DNA from: Candidatus Competibacter sp.
Lineage (GTDB): Bacteria; Pseudomonadota; Gammaproteobacteria; Competibacterales; Competibacteraceae
Direction of reading: 5' to 3'
Length of the DNA: 64,000 nucleotides
NCBI GenBank assembly: GCA_029624815.1
Contig: JARSSH010000044.1
Span: 16,028 to 80,027, forward strand
Every line of letters starts with the position of its first letter. Position 1 is the stretch's first letter. Under the pieces are notes generated by a model that saw nothing but the letters and a program-made list of their open reading frames with translations, was not told where the DNA came from and made no database searches. The position numbers and the translations under genes were made by a program. Positions 43,405 to 51,877 of the stretch are shown one piece after another.

Positions 43405-44856
43405 TTAGAAGCCCTCGGTATCGACGATCCAGGTGTCCTTGCTGCCACCCCCCTGCGAGGAGTTGACCACCAGCGAGCCTTTTCTGAGGGCGACCCGGGT
43501 CAGGCCGCCGGTGGTCACGTAGGTGGTGGGACCGGACAGGATGAACGGTCGCAGATCCACATGGCGGGGTTCCATCTGGTCGTCGCACAGGGTCGGCGAG
43601 GTGGAGATCGACAGGGTGGGCTGGGCCATGTAGTTGCGCGGATCCTTCTGAATCAGTTCGGCGAAGCGCTTGCGCTCGCCGGAAGTGGCGTGCGGCCCGA
43701 CCATCATGCCATAGCCGCCCGATTCGTTGGCGGGTTTGACCACCAGTTTGTCCAGGTTGGCCAGTACGTACTCCCGATCCTTCTCGCGCATGCACAGGTA
43801 GGATGGCACGTTGGCGATCAGGGGATCCTGGTCGAGATAGTATTTGATAATGTCGGGAACGAAGGTGTACACGACCTTGTCGTCGGCCACGCCGGCGCCC
43901 GGCGCGTTGGCCAGCGCCACGTTGCCCTTGCGCCAGGCCCGCATCAGGCCCTTGACGCCCAAGGCCGAGTCCGGCCGAAATGCTTCGGGATCGAGAAACA
44001 GATCGTCGACTCGCCGGTAGATCACGTCCACTCGCTCCAGCCCCTCGATGGTGCGCATGTAGAGGCACTCGTCGTCGCCGATCTCCAGGTCGCCGCCCTC
44101 CACCAGCTCCACGCCCATCTGTTGGGCCAGGTAGGAATGTTCGAAATAGGCCGAGTTGTAGATGCCGGGAGTGAGCACCACCACGGTGGGGTTGTCGCCG
44201 GGGCGCGGCGATAGCGAGGCCAGCATGTCGTACAGCCGTGGGGCGTAGTCGTCCACCGGCTGGATGCGCTGGTACTCGAACAGTTCCGGGAATACCCGTT
44301 TGGTGACCACCCGGTTTTCCAGCATGTAGGACACGCCGGAGGGAACCCGCAGGTTGTCTTCCAGCACGTAGACCGTGCCGTCCTTGTCGCGCACCAGATC
44401 CGAGCCGCAGATATGCGCCCAGACGCCGTGACGCGGGTTGACTCCCACGCACTGCGGCCGAAAGTTGACCGACTGCGCCAACACCTCGGCCGGAAACACG
44501 CCGTCCTTGATGATCTTCTGCTCGTGATAAAGATCGTCGATGAACAGGTTGAGCGCCTGCACCCGTTGTTTCAGGCCGGCTTCGGTGCGATCCCATTCGT
44601 GTTTCGGGATGATGCGCGGCACGATGTCGAACGGCCAGGCCCGGTCGATGCTGCCGCCCTCGGTGTAGACGGTGAAGGTGATGCCCATGACCAGGATGGC
44701 CAGCTCGGCCGCGGTCTTGCGCTCGCGCAGATCCTCGTCGCTCAGCGAGGCCAGATATTCGCACAGCGTCCTCGCCGCCGGTCGCGGCCCGGATGCGCTG
44801 TCGATGAGTTCGTCGTAGGCGTCTGTCGCGGCATAGCTTTGCCATTCGATTGTCAT
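43405..44856 (-). CDS. Circularly permuted ATP-grasp protein (DUF404/DUF407)
   Basis: 483 residues. PRIIPKHEWDRTEAGLKQRV, GVNPRHGVWAHICGSDLVRD, YVLEDNLRVPSGVSYMLENR and KLVVKPANESGGYGMMVGP are hallmark blocks. It is predicted to form amide bonds with ATP, as a glutamate-ligase-like enzyme. The alpha-E gene follows with a 1-bp gap. It is divergent from the giant transglutaminase. The ATG is at 44856 with GGAAACG upstream. Confidence 0.93.
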   Translation of the reverse strand: MTIEWQSYAATDAYDELIDSASGPRPAARTLCEYLASLSDEDLRERKTAAELAILVMGITFTVYTEGGSIDRAWPFDIVPRIIPKHEWDRTEAGLKQRVQALNLFIDDLYHEQKIIKDGVFPAEVLAQSVNFRPQCVGVNPRHGVWAHICGSDLVRDKDGTVYVLEDNLRVPSGVSYMLENRVVTKRVFPELFEYQRIQPVDDYAPRLYDMLASLSPRPGDNPTVVVLTPGIYNSAYFEHSYLAQQMGVELVEGGDLEIGDDECLYMRTIEGLERVDVIYRRVDDLFLDPEAFRPDSALGVKGLMRAWRKGNVALANAPGAGVADDKVVYTFVPDIIKYYLDQDPLIANVPSYLCMREKDREYVLANLDKLVVKPANESGGYGMMVGPHATSGERKRFAELIQKDPRNYMAQPTLSISTSPTLCDDQMEPRHVDLRPFILSGPTTYVTTGGLTRVALRKGSLVVNSSQGGGSKDTWIVDTEGF

Positions 44857-45206
44857 TTATCGTTTCCTTGCGGTTGGCAGGTTCGGTCGCCGTTGCGCGT
44901 GAGTGGAGCAAAATCCAGGCCAGCTAAGGATAAGGAAACGATAAGCGCGACCGGCCCGCCGGCGCGGCAAAAAAATCCAGTGGCGGCTTTCGATGGCGCG
45001 CGAGGCATGGCCGACGGTGACGAGCGATATGGCCGGCCTGGATGCACGGTAATGGCGCATGAAACGCCGCCTTGCACTGATCGGGTGCAACATGGTGAAT
45101 TATAAACAAACTTTTCCAGTTCACCGCCGCGCCGCCGGCATTGGCCAAGCCGAGTTGTTCCCGCATAATGCGCGCCACGATTGCAGCCGACTGTGAAGGA
45201 TAGGCC
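44857..45206. other. Divergent promoter region of the transglutaminase and ATP-grasp genes
   Basis: 350 bp without a gene. It holds the NtrC-like palindrome at 45073-45089 and an AT-rich TATAAA box near 45100. Confidence 0.5.
45073..45089. promoter_or_regulatory. NtrC-type binding site
   Basis: TGCACT-GATCG-GGTGCA has the TGCACY-N5-GGTGCA form of classic NtrC sites at glnA, and a T/A pair extends the symmetry outward. It is centred about 125 bp before the transglutaminase ATG and 225 bp before the ATP-grasp ATG. I did not find a well-spaced sigma54 promoter next to it. Confidence 0.55.
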
Positions 45207-48200
45207 ATGGCCATACGCGTAGCACTCCACCACCATACCTCGTATCAATTCGATCGCCCCGTCGGGGTATCGCCGCATGTGATCCGCCTGCGCCCGGCGT
45301 CGCATACGCGCACCCCGATCCATGCCTACTCGCTCAGGATCGAGCCAGCCCAGCACTTCATCAACTGGATGCAGGATCCATTCGGCAATTTCCAAGCCCG
45401 CCTGGTGTTTCCGGAGAAGATCCGGGAACTGAGTCTGACCGTCGATCTGGTGGCCGAGATGACGGTCATCAATCCCTTCGATTTCTTTGTCGAAAGCTAC
45501 GCCGAGAAATATCCCTTTGCCTACGAACCCACCCTGTGCCGGGAGTTGACGCCCTATCTGGAGACCCAGGAAAACGGCCCGTTGCTGAACGCCTGGCTGG
45601 ATGGCGTCGACCGAGAATCGGGAACGATCGTCGATTTCCTGGTCGATCTCAACCGGCGGCTGGGCCAGGACATCGGCTATCTCATTCGCATGGAATCGGG
45701 GGTGCAGACCTGTGAGGAGACGCTGAGCAAGCGTAGTGGTTCCTGCCGCGATTCGGCTTGGCTGCTGGTGCAAATCCTGCGGCATCTGGGATTGGCGGCG
45801 CGCTTCGTTTCCGGCTACCTGATTCAATTGACCGCCGATCTCAAGTCCTTGGACGGACCTTCCGGTCCAGAGGCCGACTTCACCGACTTGCACGCGTGGG
45901 CCGAGGTGTTCGTGCCGGGCGCCGGCTGGATCGGATTGGACCCGACCTCCGGCCTGTTCGCCGGCGAAGGTCACATCCCATTGGCCTGCACGCCGACCCC
46001 GCCCAGCGCCGCGCCGGTCAGCGGCTATACCGATCGATGCGAAACGGCGTTCGTTTTCGACATGAACGTGACGCGCATTCACGAGGATCCGCGCGTCACC
46101 AAACCCTACACCGAGGAGCAGTGGCGGACCATCGAGGCCTTGGGCCACGACGTGGACGCGAAATTGCGCGCCAACGACGTGCGGCTGACCATGGGCGGCG
46201 AACCGACCTTTGTCTCCATCGACGACATGGATGGCGCGGAATGGACCACCGCCGCCATCGGTCCCACCAAACGCAAGCTGGCCGGACGGTTGCTGAAGAA
46301 ACTGCGCGATCGCTTCGCGCCCAACGGGTTCCCGCACTACAGCCAAGGTAAATGGTATCCGGGCGAATCCTTGCCGCGCTGGGCGCTGTCCTGCTACTGG
46401 CGCAGCGACGACCTGCCCTTGTGGCACGACCCGCGCTGGATCGCCGACGACGAGACGCCGCAAGGGTTCGGCCCGGAACAAGCGCTGACCTTCGCGCGGG
46501 AACTGGCCCGGCGCTTGGGCGTGAACGCCGAGCGCCTGATTCCCGGTTACGAGGACGTGTATTACTACCTGTGGAAGGAACGCACGTTGCCGATCAACGT
46601 CGATCCCTTGAAGTACGACCTGAAGGACGACGAGGAGCGGCGGCGGCTGGCGATCCTGCTGGAGCGGGGTCTGAACGCCACGACCGGTTACGCGCTGCCG
46701 ATTCGTTGGCACGAGACGCCGGATGGCGGGCGATGGATGAGCGGGTCGTGGGCGCTGCGCCGCGAACATCTGTACCTCATTCCCGGCGACTCGCCGATGG
46801 GCTACCGGCTGCCGCTGGCGGCCTTGCCCTGGGTCGGAGAGACCGGCCCCGAAGTGCCTCATCCGCAATCGCTGTTCGAGTTCCGCGCCGCGCTGGGCGA
46901 TGTCCACGGCGAGGTGATGCGCCGCTATAGCGAATTCCTGAGAGGTGGAACGAGCGAATTCCTGAGGGGTGGAACGGAAACCGCGCGCGGCGATTTCCAG
47001 GAACAACCGGCCGCGACGGCGGATACCCAAGCCGTGATCCACACCGCCTTGTGCGTGGAGCCGCGTGAAGGTCACCTCTACGTTTTCATGCCGCCGCTGG
47101 GGCAATTGGAGCATTATCTGGATCTGCTGGCTTGCGTCGAGCAAACCGCCGCCGATCTGGCAATGCCGGTGTTGGTCGAGGGCTACGCCCCGCCGTCCGA
47201 CTGGCGGCTGCGCAAGTTCGCCGTCACGCCCGATCCCGGCGTGATCGAGGTCAATATCCATCCCGCCGGCGACTGGGACGAACTGAAGCGCAACATCGAA
47301 GGCTTGTACGAAGATGCGCGCCAATCTCGGCTCGGCACCGAGAAATTCATGCTGGACGGACGGCACACCGGCACCGGCGGCGGCAACCACGTCACCCTGG
47401 GCGGCGCCACGCCGAGTGACAGCCCGTTTCTGCGCCGGCCCGATCTGCTGCGCAGCTTGCTCACCTACTGGCAGCATCATCCCAGCCTGTCCTATCTGTT
47501 CTCCGGGCTATTCATTGGGCCGACCAGCCAAGCGCCGCGGGTGGACGAGGCGCGCAACGACAGCTTGTACGAACTGGAAATCGCCTTCCGGGAGATGCCG
47601 ACCGGCAAAGTGCCGCAACCCTGGCTGGTGGACCGGCTATTGCGCAATCTATTGGTGGATCTGAGCGGCAACACCCACCGCGCCGAGTTCTGCATCGACA
47701 AGTTGTATTCGCCGGATTCCGCCACCGGGCGACTGGGCCTGGTGGAGATGCGCGCTTTCGAAATGCCGCCGCATGCCCGGATGAGCTTGATGCAGATGCT
47801 GCTGTTGCGCGGCTTGGTGGCGCGGTTCTGGGAACAACCCTATGCGGGTCGGGAGCTGGTGCGCTGGGGGACGCAAATCCATGATCGCTTCATGTTGCCG
47901 CACTATGTCTGGGAAGACTTCAAGGATGTGACGGACGACATGAGCCGGGCGGGCTTTCCCTTCGAGCGCGACTGGTTCCTGCCGTTCTTCGAGTTCCGTT
48001 TCCCTCATTACGGCAGCATCGTCCAGCGGGATATCGAACTGGAGTTGCGGCAGGCGCTGGAACCGTGGCATGTGCTGGGCGAGGAACAGGCTTTGGGCGG
48101 TACCGCCCGCTACGTCGATTCCTCGGTGGAGCGGATGCAGGTCAAAGTGCGCGGCATGACCGGTGAGCGGCATGTGGTGGCCTGCAACGGTCGGCGGGTG

Positions 48201-48545
48201 CCGCTGCGTCCGACCGAGATTCCGGGTGAATTCGTGGCCGGCGTTCGTTACCGCGCCTGGCAGCCGCCGTCGGCGCTGCACCCGACCATTCCGGTTCACG
48301 CGCCGCTGATATTCGATCTGGTGGATACCTGGAACCAGCGCGCCATCGGCGGTTGCACCTACCATGTCCAGCATCCGGGCGGCCGCAACCCCGACACGTT
48401 CCCCGTCAACGCCAACGAAGCCGAGGCGCGGCGCTTCGCCCGATTCTGGCCGTATGGTCACACCCCAGGGGCGATGGTGGCGCCGGCCGAGGAGCCTAAC
48501 CCCAACTTTCCGTATACGCTGGATTTGCGGCGGCGGGGGGATTGA
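45207..48545 (+). CDS. Giant transglutaminase-like protein (DUF2126)
   Basis: 1112 residues. The N-terminal third is a bacterial transglutaminase-like domain: HHHTSYQFDRPVGVSPHVIR, then GSCRDSAWLLVQILRHLGLA (catalytic Cys), DLHAWAEVFVPGAGWIGLDP (His and Asp). The rest is DUF2126 (LTMGGEPTFVSIDDMDGAEW, TGGGNHVTLGGATP, SLMQMLLLRGLVARFWEQPY), which contains a glutamine-synthetase-like fold. With the divergent ATP-grasp and alpha-E genes it forms the conserved trio. A 24-bp tandem duplication lies at 46929-46976. The ATG at 45207 has AAGGA about 10 nt upstream. Confidence 0.95.
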   Translation: MAIRVALHHHTSYQFDRPVGVSPHVIRLRPASHTRTPIHAYSLRIEPAQHFINWMQDPFGNFQARLVFPEKIRELSLTVDLVAEMTVINPFDFFVESYAEKYPFAYEPTLCRELTPYLETQENGPLLNAWLDGVDRESGTIVDFLVDLNRRLGQDIGYLIRMESGVQTCEETLSKRSGSCRDSAWLLVQILRHLGLAARFVSGYLIQLTADLKSLDGPSGPEADFTDLHAWAEVFVPGAGWIGLDPTSGLFAGEGHIPLACTPTPPSAAPVSGYTDRCETAFVFDMNVTRIHEDPRVTKPYTEEQWRTIEALGHDVDAKLRANDVRLTMGGEPTFVSIDDMDGAEWTTAAIGPTKRKLAGRLLKKLRDRFAPNGFPHYSQGKWYPGESLPRWALSCYWRSDDLPLWHDPRWIADDETPQGFGPEQALTFARELARRLGVNAERLIPGYEDVYYYLWKERTLPINVDPLKYDLKDDEERRRLAILLERGLNATTGYALPIRWHETPDGGRWMSGSWALRREHLYLIPGDSPMGYRLPLAALPWVGETGPEVPHPQSLFEFRAALGDVHGEVMRRYSEFLRGGTSEFLRGGTETARGDFQEQPAATADTQAVIHTALCVEPREGHLYVFMPPLGQLEHYLDLLACVEQTAADLAMPVLVEGYAPPSDWRLRKFAVTPDPGVIEVNIHPAGDWDELKRNIEGLYEDARQSRLGTEKFMLDGRHTGTGGGNHVTLGGATPSDSPFLRRPDLLRSLLTYWQHHPSLSYLFSGLFIGPTSQAPRVDEARNDSLYELEIAFREMPTGKVPQPWLVDRLLRNLLVDLSGNTHRAEFCIDKLYSPDSATGRLGLVEMRAFEMPPHARMSLMQMLLLRGLVARFWEQPYAGRELVRWGTQIHDRFMLPHYVWEDFKDVTDDMSRAGFPFERDWFLPFFEFRFPHYGSIVQRDIELELRQALEPWHVLGEEQALGGTARYVDSSVERMQVKVRGMTGERHVVACNGRRVPLRPTEIPGEFVAGVRYRAWQPPSALHPTIPVHAPLIFDLVDTWNQRAIGGCTYHVQHPGGRNPDTFPVNANEAEARRFARFWPYGHTPGAMVAPAEEPNPNFPYTLDLRRRGD
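46929..46976 (+). repeat. 24-bp tandem duplication inside the transglutaminase gene
   Basis: Two adjacent 24-bp units differ at one base and encode SEFLRGGT twice, in frame, in a linker at about residues 575-590. Confidence 0.9.
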
Positions 48546-48560
48546 CATCGGGTTTCCAGG

Positions 48561-48584
48561 GTTCTCATCCTGCTGGATGAGAAC
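48561..48584 (+). terminator. Hairpin after the transglutaminase gene
   Basis: GTTCTCATCC-TGCT-GGATGAGAAC, a perfect 10-bp stem 15 bp after the stop. No U-tract follows. Confidence 0.5.
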
Positions 48585-48733
48585 TTCCAGAAGAGTGACT
48601 ACAGTGCAAATCATCTCATTATTGGTATTTTATGCAATACATGATTTACACTTAGAATGATTGTTAAGGCATCGAAACCAGATAGAACCTGAACTTTCGA
48701 TCCGGGTTATTGTTTTCGAAAGAGGCGATGACG

Positions 48734-49183
48734 ATGGCTATCAGATCACTCTCTGTTGTAAAGGACGTCCGTCTTGGCATGGAATCGAAGCGACAGGCAT
48801 CCAGTGCCGATGAAAAGAACGGTGACGCGAAGGCCAAAAGCCTTGGGGCTCACCTGCGGTGGCTTCGCGAGCAACGCCTAACAGTGAATCGCCGGTACTC
48901 GGTACGGCGGACCGCCGAGCGGGTTGGGATAGAGCCGACCCTCCTCAGCAAGATCGAGCGGGGAGAGGTCTACCCGCCGACGGAGTATATGGTGCGGCGG
49001 CTGGCGGCGGATCTGGGGGAAGACGTGGATCTGCTGCTGGCCATGGCGGGCTTGGTGGCCAGCGACGTTCTTGAAGTGATTGCCAAGCGGCCGGTTCTAT
49101 TTGCCGAATTGATTCGCGGTTTGGGCGACGTGTCCGACCGGGAGTTGTCGGCCATTGTGCACAGGGTTCGCAACGGCCCATGA
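48734..49183 (+). CDS. XRE-family helix-turn-helix regulator
   Basis: 149 residues. After a basic 35-residue N-terminus there is a Cro/CI-type helix-turn-helix: LGAHLRWLREQRLTVNRRYS, VRRTAERVGIEPTLLSKIER and GEVYPPTEYMVRRLAADLGE. The C-terminal helix region (ELIRGLGDVSDRELSAIVHR) may dimerise. ATG 48734 has GAGG 8 nt upstream. A polysaccharide deacetylase gene follows. The target is unknown. Confidence 0.85.
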   Translation: MAIRSLSVVKDVRLGMESKRQASSADEKNGDAKAKSLGAHLRWLREQRLTVNRRYSVRRTAERVGIEPTLLSKIERGEVYPPTEYMVRRLAADLGEDVDLLLAMAGLVASDVLEVIAKRPVLFAELIRGLGDVSDRELSAIVHRVRNGP

Positions 49184-49229
49184 TGGAAAACTGGCGGCTC
49201 GATCCATCGCCTTGCGTGGCGGGCGACGA

Positions 49230-49880
49230 GTGAAAGTCGTTCAGAGCTGGGATGACGGCGTCGTGGACGATATCCGGCTGGCGGATTTGCTGCGTCGCCA
49301 CCAGGCCAGCGCCACCTTCAACCTCAATCCCGGCTTGCACCAGGCGGGGCGTTCCTTTAGTTGGCGGTATGGCGACAAGGAGGTTTGGCGACTCGGCCGC
49401 GACGAACTGGTCGAGGTTTACGCCGGTTTCGAGATCGCCAACCATTCCCTAAGCCATCCGAATCTGCCCGACTTGTCTCTCGCCGATCTGGAACGCGAGG
49501 TGCGGGACAGCCGGCGCATCCTGCAAGAATGGTTTCAACAGCCGGTGCGCGGCTTTTGCTATCCCTTCGGCGGGTTCGATCCGGCGGTCAAGGAAGCGGT
49601 GCGTGCCGCCGGTCATGTCTACGCCCGCACCGTGACCGAATGCGAACCGGTGTTTCCACCGGCCGATCCTTTCGAATTCGGAGTCGGTTGCCGGTTTGCC
49701 GATCCCTGGTTCTGGGCTCGTTACGAACGCGCCAGGGCATCATCCAATAGCGTGTTTTTTTTCTGGGGCCACAGCTACGAACTGGTCGACGAGTCGATGT
49801 GGGCCGATCTGGAAAATAAAATCGCCCGGATCGGCGCCGATCCGGCGGCGGAGTGGGCGAGCATCGAACGATTGTTCTGA
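49230..49880 (+). CDS. Polysaccharide deacetylase (NodB-like)
   Basis: 216 residues. KVVQSWDDGVVDDIRLADLL holds the catalytic/metal Asp pair, EIANHSLSHPNL the His-x3-His metal ligands, and RGFCYPFGGFDPAVKEAVRA the substrate-groove motif. It lacks a signal peptide, so it may act inside the cell or at the inner face, or on small sugars. GTG 49230 is chosen from where homology begins; the ribosome-binding site is poor. Relatives deacetylate N-acetylated sugars. Confidence 0.85.
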   Translation: MKVVQSWDDGVVDDIRLADLLRRHQASATFNLNPGLHQAGRSFSWRYGDKEVWRLGRDELVEVYAGFEIANHSLSHPNLPDLSLADLEREVRDSRRILQEWFQQPVRGFCYPFGGFDPAVKEAVRAAGHVYARTVTECEPVFPPADPFEFGVGCRFADPWFWARYERARASSNSVFFFWGHSYELVDESMWADLENKIARIGADPAAEWASIERLF

Positions 49881-49937
49881 ACGGCCCTACCTTGGTGCGT
49901 GTTCAGCCCTGATCCGGAGCCGCGCCACCCGATGTGT

Positions 49938-51146
49938 TTACTCGTGCCGCAACGCGTCGATGGGATCGAGCCGTGCGGCGCGCCGAGCCGGGAAATAACC
50001 GAAGATCACTCCGATCGCCGCCGAGAACAGAAACGACAGCAGGTTGATGCCAGGATCGAAGATATACGGCACCTGCATGACCTTGGCCAGCCCGATCGAA
50101 GCCAGTGTCGCCAGGGTGATCCCGACAACGCCGCCCAGCGACGACAGGGCCACTGCTTCGATCAGGAATTGCAGCAAGACCTCTCGCTCCAGCGCCCCGA
50201 TCGCCAGCCGGATGCCGATTTCGCGGGTGCGCTCGGTCACCGACACCAGCATGATGTTCATGATGCCGATGCCGCCGACCAGCAGACTGACGGCGGCCAC
50301 CGCGCCCAGCAGCAGGGTCAACACCTTGGTGGTGCCGGTCATGGCCTCGGCGATCTGCCGGGTGTCGAGGATGGAAAAATTATCGTCCTCGTTGGCGACG
50401 ATCTTGCGCCGTTCGCGCATCAGCAACCGTAAATCCGCCATGATGCGGTCGGTATCCCCGCTGTCTTGCGCCGACACCATCAGGGTATTGACATCCTGGT
50501 TGCCGGTCAGGCGGCGCTGCAGGGTACGCAGCGGTATCACGATGATGTCGTCCTGATCCATGCCCATGGCCGACTGTCCCTTGGATTGCAGCAGGCCGAT
50601 CACCTCGCAGGCGAAATTCTTGATCCGCAACTCGTCGCCCAGCGGGGGGCGATCGCCGAACAGCTCCTTGCGCACCGTGGCGCCGATCACGCAAACCGCC
50701 TTGCCGGCGCGCTGCTCGGCCTTGGTGAAAATCCGTCCGTCGGCGAGCCGCCAGTTGCCCACGGTGAAATAGGCATCGGTGCTGCCGGTGACCGTGGTCG
50801 CCCAATTGCGCGCCGCATACACCACGGTCACGCCTTTGTTGGCGACCGGCGCGACCGCATGGATCGAACCGATCTGCGCCGCGATGGCTTCCGCGTCGCT
50901 GGCCTTGAATCGGGGCGCGCCCGCCGAATCCCGTCCGGGACCGAGCCGCTGACCGGGGCGCACCATGATGAGGTTGCTGCCGAGGCTGGAAATCTGGTCC
51001 GAAACCGCGCGGGTGGCGCCGTTGCCCAGCGTGACCATGGTGATCACCGCGCCGACGCCGATCACGATACCGAGGATGGTCAGGAACGACCGCAGCAAAT
51101 TGCGCCGAATCGCCCGTAAGGCCAATAGAACGCTGCTCCAGAACAT
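49938..51146 (-). CDS. MacB-like ABC transporter permease
   Basis: 402 residues. FWSSVLLALRAIRRNLLRSF with LTILGIVIGVGAVITMVTLG is the first helix of MacB/FtsX-type permeases. A large periplasmic domain (about 45-275) follows, then three helices in the C-terminal part (LLLGAVAAVSLLVGGIGIMN, with SVTERTREIGIRLAIGA). Here the ATPase is a separate protein. The start overlaps the ATPase stop as TGATG. It works with the adaptor and TolC-like genes upstream in a tripartite exporter. Confidence 0.93.
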   Translation of the reverse strand: MFWSSVLLALRAIRRNLLRSFLTILGIVIGVGAVITMVTLGNGATRAVSDQISSLGSNLIMVRPGQRLGPGRDSAGAPRFKASDAEAIAAQIGSIHAVAPVANKGVTVVYAARNWATTVTGSTDAYFTVGNWRLADGRIFTKAEQRAGKAVCVIGATVRKELFGDRPPLGDELRIKNFACEVIGLLQSKGQSAMGMDQDDIIVIPLRTLQRRLTGNQDVNTLMVSAQDSGDTDRIMADLRLLMRERRKIVANEDDNFSILDTRQIAEAMTGTTKVLTLLLGAVAAVSLLVGGIGIMNIMLVSVTERTREIGIRLAIGALEREVLLQFLIEAVALSSLGGVVGITLATLASIGLAKVMQVPYIFDPGINLLSFLFSAAIGVIFGYFPARRAARLDPIDALRHE

Positions 51147-51877
51147 CAAGAGTGCTCCCCATTGTGGTGATCCGAATCGACTCGGCCGTCCACGAAATGG
51201 ATGACTCGTTTGGCGTACCGCGCCATGTCGGGTTCGTGGGTGACCATCAGCACGGTGATGCCTCGGTCGCGATTCAGGGCGGCCAGCAAATCCATGATCT
51301 CGTGGCTGCGTTGGCTGTCGAGATTGCCGGTCGGCTCGTCGGCCAGCAGGATGGTCGGATCGGTCACGATGGCGCGGGCGATGGCGACGCGCTGCTGCTG
51401 ACCACCGGACAGTTCGGCGGGCGTGTGGTGCTCCCACTGCCGCAAACCGACCGCGTCGAGCGCCGCGCGGGCCTTGGCGTGACGGGCCGCGCGCGGTTCG
51501 CCCCGGTACACGAGAGGCAGTTCGACGTTTTCCAAGGCGGTGGTGCGGGCCAATAAGTTGAAGCCTTGGAACACGAAGCCGAGGTAATAACGGCGCAGCA
51601 AGGCGCGCTGGTTGCGGGTCAGATTCTCGACGTGCATCCCGCGAAAGAGGTAAGCGCCCGAAGTCGGGTTGTCCAGGCAGCCGAGGATGTTCATGGCGGT
51701 GGATTTGCCGGAACCGCTCGGACCCATGATCGCGACGAACTCGCCGGCGTCGATGCGTAGATTGACCCCGCGCAGCGCCAGAAACGTCGCCGGTCCTTGC
51801 CCGTAGGTTTTGGTCGCGTCCCGCAATTCGATCAGCGCGCCGTTTTCCGGCGCGGCGTGCGCGCTGGTCGCGTTCAA
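51146..51877 (-). CDS. MacB-like ABC transporter ATPase
   Basis: 243 residues. Walker A GPSGSGKST, signature LSGGQQQRVAIARAI and Walker B ILLADEPTGNLDS are of the MacB/LolD type. The start is a TTG overlapping the adaptor stop (TTGA); family homology starts a few residues later (LIELRDATKTYGQGPATFLA). Longer starts run through the adaptor gene. It powers mechanotransmission from the cytoplasm, using a separate permease subunit. Confidence 0.93.
   Translation of the reverse strand: MNATSAHAAPENGALIELRDATKTYGQGPATFLALRGVNLRIDAGEFVAIMGPSGSGKSTAMNILGCLDNPTSGAYLFRGMHVENLTRNQRALLRRYYLGFVFQGFNLLARTTALENVELPLVYRGEPRAARHAKARAALDAVGLRQWEHHTPAELSGGQQQRVAIARAIVTDPTILLADEPTGNLDSQRSHEIMDLLAALNRDRGITVLMVTHEPDMARYAKRVIHFVDGRVDSDHHNGEHS

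Noticed and set aside
45120..45170. A possible sigma54 promoter near the NtrC-like site
   Set aside because: The GG and GT elements are two bases too far apart, so it does not satisfy the -24/-12 rule.
44853..47480. An 875-codon open frame antisense to the transglutaminase gene
   Set aside because: It is a GC-rich shadow of the DUF2126 gene, with no family-like motifs and no ribosome-binding site; the plus-strand frame is clearly the real one.
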